DNA from: CAZFGK01 sp964518635
Lineage (GTDB): Bacteria > Zixibacteria > MSB-5A5 > GN15 > FEB-12
DNA: 15,501 bases
Assembly (NCBI GenBank): GCA_964518635.1
Contig: CAZFGK010000041.1
Coordinates: 1-15,501 of the forward strand
Reading direction: 5' to 3'
This document shows, one piece after another, positions 13,545-15,501 of the stretch. Positions within the stretch are counted from its first letter, which is position 1; each line of letters starts with the position of its first letter. A program made the translations under genes and the position numbers. The notes under the pieces were generated by a model. It saw only the letters and a list, made by a program, of their open reading frames with translations, did not search any database and was not told the origin of the DNA.

Positions 13545-14819
13545 TTAGCCGACGAGTTCTCGCCAGCGATTCCGGTAGGAGCCGTTCATATCAGTCGGGA
13601 GCTGATCGTCTGAACTTTTCACAACAGGCAATACATCTTCGGGGACTTCTGTTACTGATTCAGCCAGAGGTCCTTTTCTTTGCCGATTATTGAATTCATT
13701 CCAGCTGTACTCCACAAATTCGCTGAACTCAGCGCGGAAACGTGCGGGGGAGAATTTTAGAGCATGATCTCTGATCGCTTCATGATCAAACGACTTCAAT
13801 GAGAAGCGATTGATCCCGTCAACCAGCGACTCCACTGTCTGTTCAAGGAAATGAACTCCGGTGATTCCATCCAGAATAGTCTCCGATGCGCCTCCCCGTC
13901 CAAATGCGATGACTGGTGTGCCACAGGCCTGTGCCTCAACCGGAGCGATTCCGAAATCCTCTTCAGCGGCAAACAGGAATGCCTTTGCTCGTTGCAAGTG
14001 ATCGACGAGGACTTCATGCGATTGAAAGCCAAGCAGAGTGACATTCTCCGGTTTCGTTGCAGCAATCTTTGCAAAGACCGGGCCATCTCCGATAACAATG
14101 AGACGCTTCTCGGGAAGTGCTCTGAATGCGTCAACTATCAGGTTGATTCTTTTGTAGGGAACAAAACGGGAAGCAGTCACAAAGAACTCATCACGACTCT
14201 TTCCGGGAGAGAATGCAGTCGTATCGACAGGCGGATAGATGACCGTTGATTCTCGACGATAGACCTTTTCAATCCGTCTAGCGATGTATTCAGAGATTGC
14301 AATAAATTTATCGACTCCGTTTGCCGCGCGAACATCCCAGTTTCGTAAATTGTGTAGTAGGAATTGGCTTACTACCCCTTTGATTCCTCGATCAATTCCC
14401 GATTCACGGCGATACTGATGCGTCAGATCCCAGGCATAGCGCATTGGAGAATAGCACATACACAGATGCAGTTGATTCGGTCCGGTGATGACCCCTTTGG
14501 CGACAGCGTGATTGCTGGATATGATCAGATCATATGAAGAAAGATCGAATGTTTCAACTGCGTACGGCATCAGGGGGAGATAGCTGCGGTACTTCTTGGT
14601 TCCAAAAGGTAAATTCTGGATGAAACTCGTCGTGACATCCTTGTAATTTAAGAAGCCCCTCTTGTTCGGAGGCAAGGAACAGACCTGAGCAAAAAGATCG
14701 GCCTGTGGAAAACAGGCGAGCATCTGCTCGACCACACGCTCCGAACCGGAATAATCGACAAACCATTCATGGACAATTGCGACTTTCAGAAACTCAAGAA
14801 ACTTATTCTGACTGCTCAT
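13545..14819 (-). CDS. GT4-family glycosyltransferase (WbaZ-like), surface polysaccharide synthesis
   Basis: This is a retaining GT-B glycosyltransferase, probably adding a mannose-type sugar to an O-antigen or exopolysaccharide precursor at the cytoplasmic membrane face. The 424-residue product opens with KVAIVHEWFVDYSGSERVVE (12-31), typical of WbaZ-like GT4 proteins. The donor-site residues are Arg218 and Lys223 (ASRFVPYKR) and the EX7E motif is Glu287 to Glu295 (EDFGIAPVE), followed by ACGTPVIAFGRGGASETI (298-315). The last 50 or so residues are a polar, Pro-rich extension unlike the core. The ATG at 14819 overlaps the upstream gene's stop as ATGA, so the two genes are translationally coupled. 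The exact sugar cannot be read from sequence alone. Confidence 0.9.
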   Translation of the reverse strand: MSSQNKFLEFLKVAIVHEWFVDYSGSERVVEQMLACFPQADLFAQVCSLPPNKRGFLNYKDVTTSFIQNLPFGTKKYRSYLPLMPYAVETFDLSSYDLIISSNHAVAKGVITGPNQLHLCMCYSPMRYAWDLTHQYRRESGIDRGIKGVVSQFLLHNLRNWDVRAANGVDKFIAISEYIARRIEKVYRRESTVIYPPVDTTAFSPGKSRDEFFVTASRFVPYKRINLIVDAFRALPEKRLIVIGDGPVFAKIAATKPENVTLLGFQSHEVLVDHLQRAKAFLFAAEEDFGIAPVEAQACGTPVIAFGRGGASETILDGITGVHFLEQTVESLVDGINRFSLKSFDHEAIRDHALKFSPARFRAEFSEFVEYSWNEFNNRQRKGPLAESVTEVPEDVLPVVKSSDDQLPTDMNGSYRNRWRELVG

Positions 14820-15501
14820 ACGTGAGTTTCTTCCAAAATATCCTGTTCAATTGGATTCTTCATCACACCTGCATCATCTACCTGCTCACTTCCCCGTTTG
14901 AGAGTGAGGCGAGAAGGCATGGCTGTATTTTCTGTATTCCGCGCTGCAAAACCAAAATCTTCAGGAGCAACTTGAGACCAATGAGCGAGTGATTTTTCGA
15001 AACTGTATTGAAACGGAAAGCCACGTTTGAGAAGCTCCGCTGGGACAATATGTGTAGGGGTCGCGGCTTTCTTTACGCGAACCGGATGGATCGGATTTCG
15101 AGCACCAGCAATCGCCTGAATCAGGTGTGCGACAGGAAGCAGCAGCGAGATAGGGATGCTCGGTGTTGTCGCATTCACGCCGAAAAACTGCTTCACAGTA
15201 TAAATGATCTCGCCGAGTGTCTCGGCCGGATCTTCAGCATAGTTATAGACAATTTCACGGTCGGTATCGGCCATTGTAAACTCGATACTATCAAGTAATC
15301 CCTCTATGTAGCCAAATGCCTTCACGATTTCGAGTGATCCCGGTACGGCAAAATACCCTTTACGAACCGCCCGAATCATCCGCAGAATATTCCCCGGATC
15401 ACCAGCGCCGTAAAGGACACCCGGGCGAGAGATAATCAATCGTCGATTTTTCTCTTCCCGAACCCAACCACGATGAATCAATTCGGCCGGATATTTCGAC
15501 C
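14816..15501 (-). CDS. NAD-dependent epimerase/dehydratase, extended SDR (partial, N-terminus outside window)
   Basis: The frame is open to the right edge (228 codons plus stop), so the Rossmann N-terminus with its nucleotide-binding glycine motif is not visible. The visible part begins SKYPAELIHRG, where the Lys is probably the Lys of the YxxxK catalytic pair, followed by LIISRPGVLYGAGDPGN, the standard extended-SDR segment after the active site. The C-terminal part (DREIVYNYAEDPAETLGEI, then a hydrophobic SLLLPVAHLIQ helix) is of the type found in NAD-dependent nucleotide-sugar or lipid-linked-sugar epimerases. The final 35 or so residues are a polar tail. The in-frame TTG at 15481 is not a true start, because homologous sequence continues upstream of it. 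The stop overlaps the glycosyltransferase start (ATGA), indicating joint work on a surface glycan. Confidence 0.88.
   Translation of the reverse strand, partial: SKYPAELIHRGWVREEKNRRLIISRPGVLYGAGDPGNILRMIRAVRKGYFAVPGSLEIVKAFGYIEGLLDSIEFTMADTDREIVYNYAEDPAETLGEIIYTVKQFFGVNATTPSIPISLLLPVAHLIQAIAGARNPIHPVRVKKAATPTHIVPAELLKRGFPFQYSFEKSLAHWSQVAPEDFGFAARNTENTAMPSRLTLKRGSEQVDDAGVMKNPIEQDILEETHV

Noticed and set aside
14816..15481. TTG at 15481 as the start of the epimerase gene
   Set aside because: The frame stays open to the window edge and the residues before the TTG (SKYPAE) fit the SDR active-site region, so the gene is simply cut by the window.

Overview
The window (about 15.5 kb, roughly 50% GC) is an ordinary chromosomal housekeeping segment. 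I see no integrase, transposase, phage gene or CRISPR array. The gene content (System I cytochrome c maturation with a variant CcmE, Gld-type ABC exporter fused to a GldG domain, PPi-type phosphofructokinase, membrane H+-pyrophosphatase, SPFH/zinc-ribbon pair, O-antigen-type glycosyltransferase) suggests a free-living bacterium with a Gram-negative-type envelope outside the well-studied Proteobacteria. An FCB-group or Zixibacteria-like lineage is my guess only; nothing here fixes the phylum. Consensus-like sigma70 promoters (TTGACA/TATAAT type), Shine-Dalgarno sites and intrinsic terminators are easy to read. GTG starts are used for lexA, hppA and probably the ABC ATPase.

Layout. 1-4583 is transcribed leftward: ccmC, then ccmE, then an ABC ATPase translationally overlapped with a large ABC-2 permease/GldG fusion that runs off the left edge. 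Back-to-back promoters at 4590-4660 separate this block from the rightward PPi-phosphofructokinase gene (4708-5919). After its terminator comes a compact unit with its own promoter and a very strong terminator but no convincing ORF (5993-6180), a candidate small RNA or attenuated leader. A DUF937 protein with a C-terminal calcium-loop motif (6293-6898) follows, then a tRNA-Thr(CGT) with a consensus promoter (6989-7120).

From 7523 everything is leftward again: lexA with an E. coli-type SOS box in its promoter; a two-gene module of an SPFH protein with a C-terminal double zinc ribbon and a larger zinc-ribbon protein with a recurring aromatic-proline motif; hppA with its own terminator; tRNA-Tyr(GTA); and at the right edge a translationally coupled pair of a partial SDR epimerase/dehydratase and a GT4 glycosyltransferase for surface polysaccharide.

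How they work together: ccmC and ccmE deliver haem to exported c-type cytochromes. The PPi-phosphofructokinase and the PPi-driven proton pump point to a cell that uses pyrophosphate as an energy currency. The SPFH/zinc-ribbon module resembles the envelope-stress ydjG-ydjI neighbourhood of Bacillus. The most useful leads are the candidate RNA at 6028-6180, the CxxxY form of CcmE, the SPFH/zinc-ribbon pair, the LexA/SOS-box match and the apparently leaderless ccmC. I do not see a clearly new multi-gene defence or biosynthetic system.
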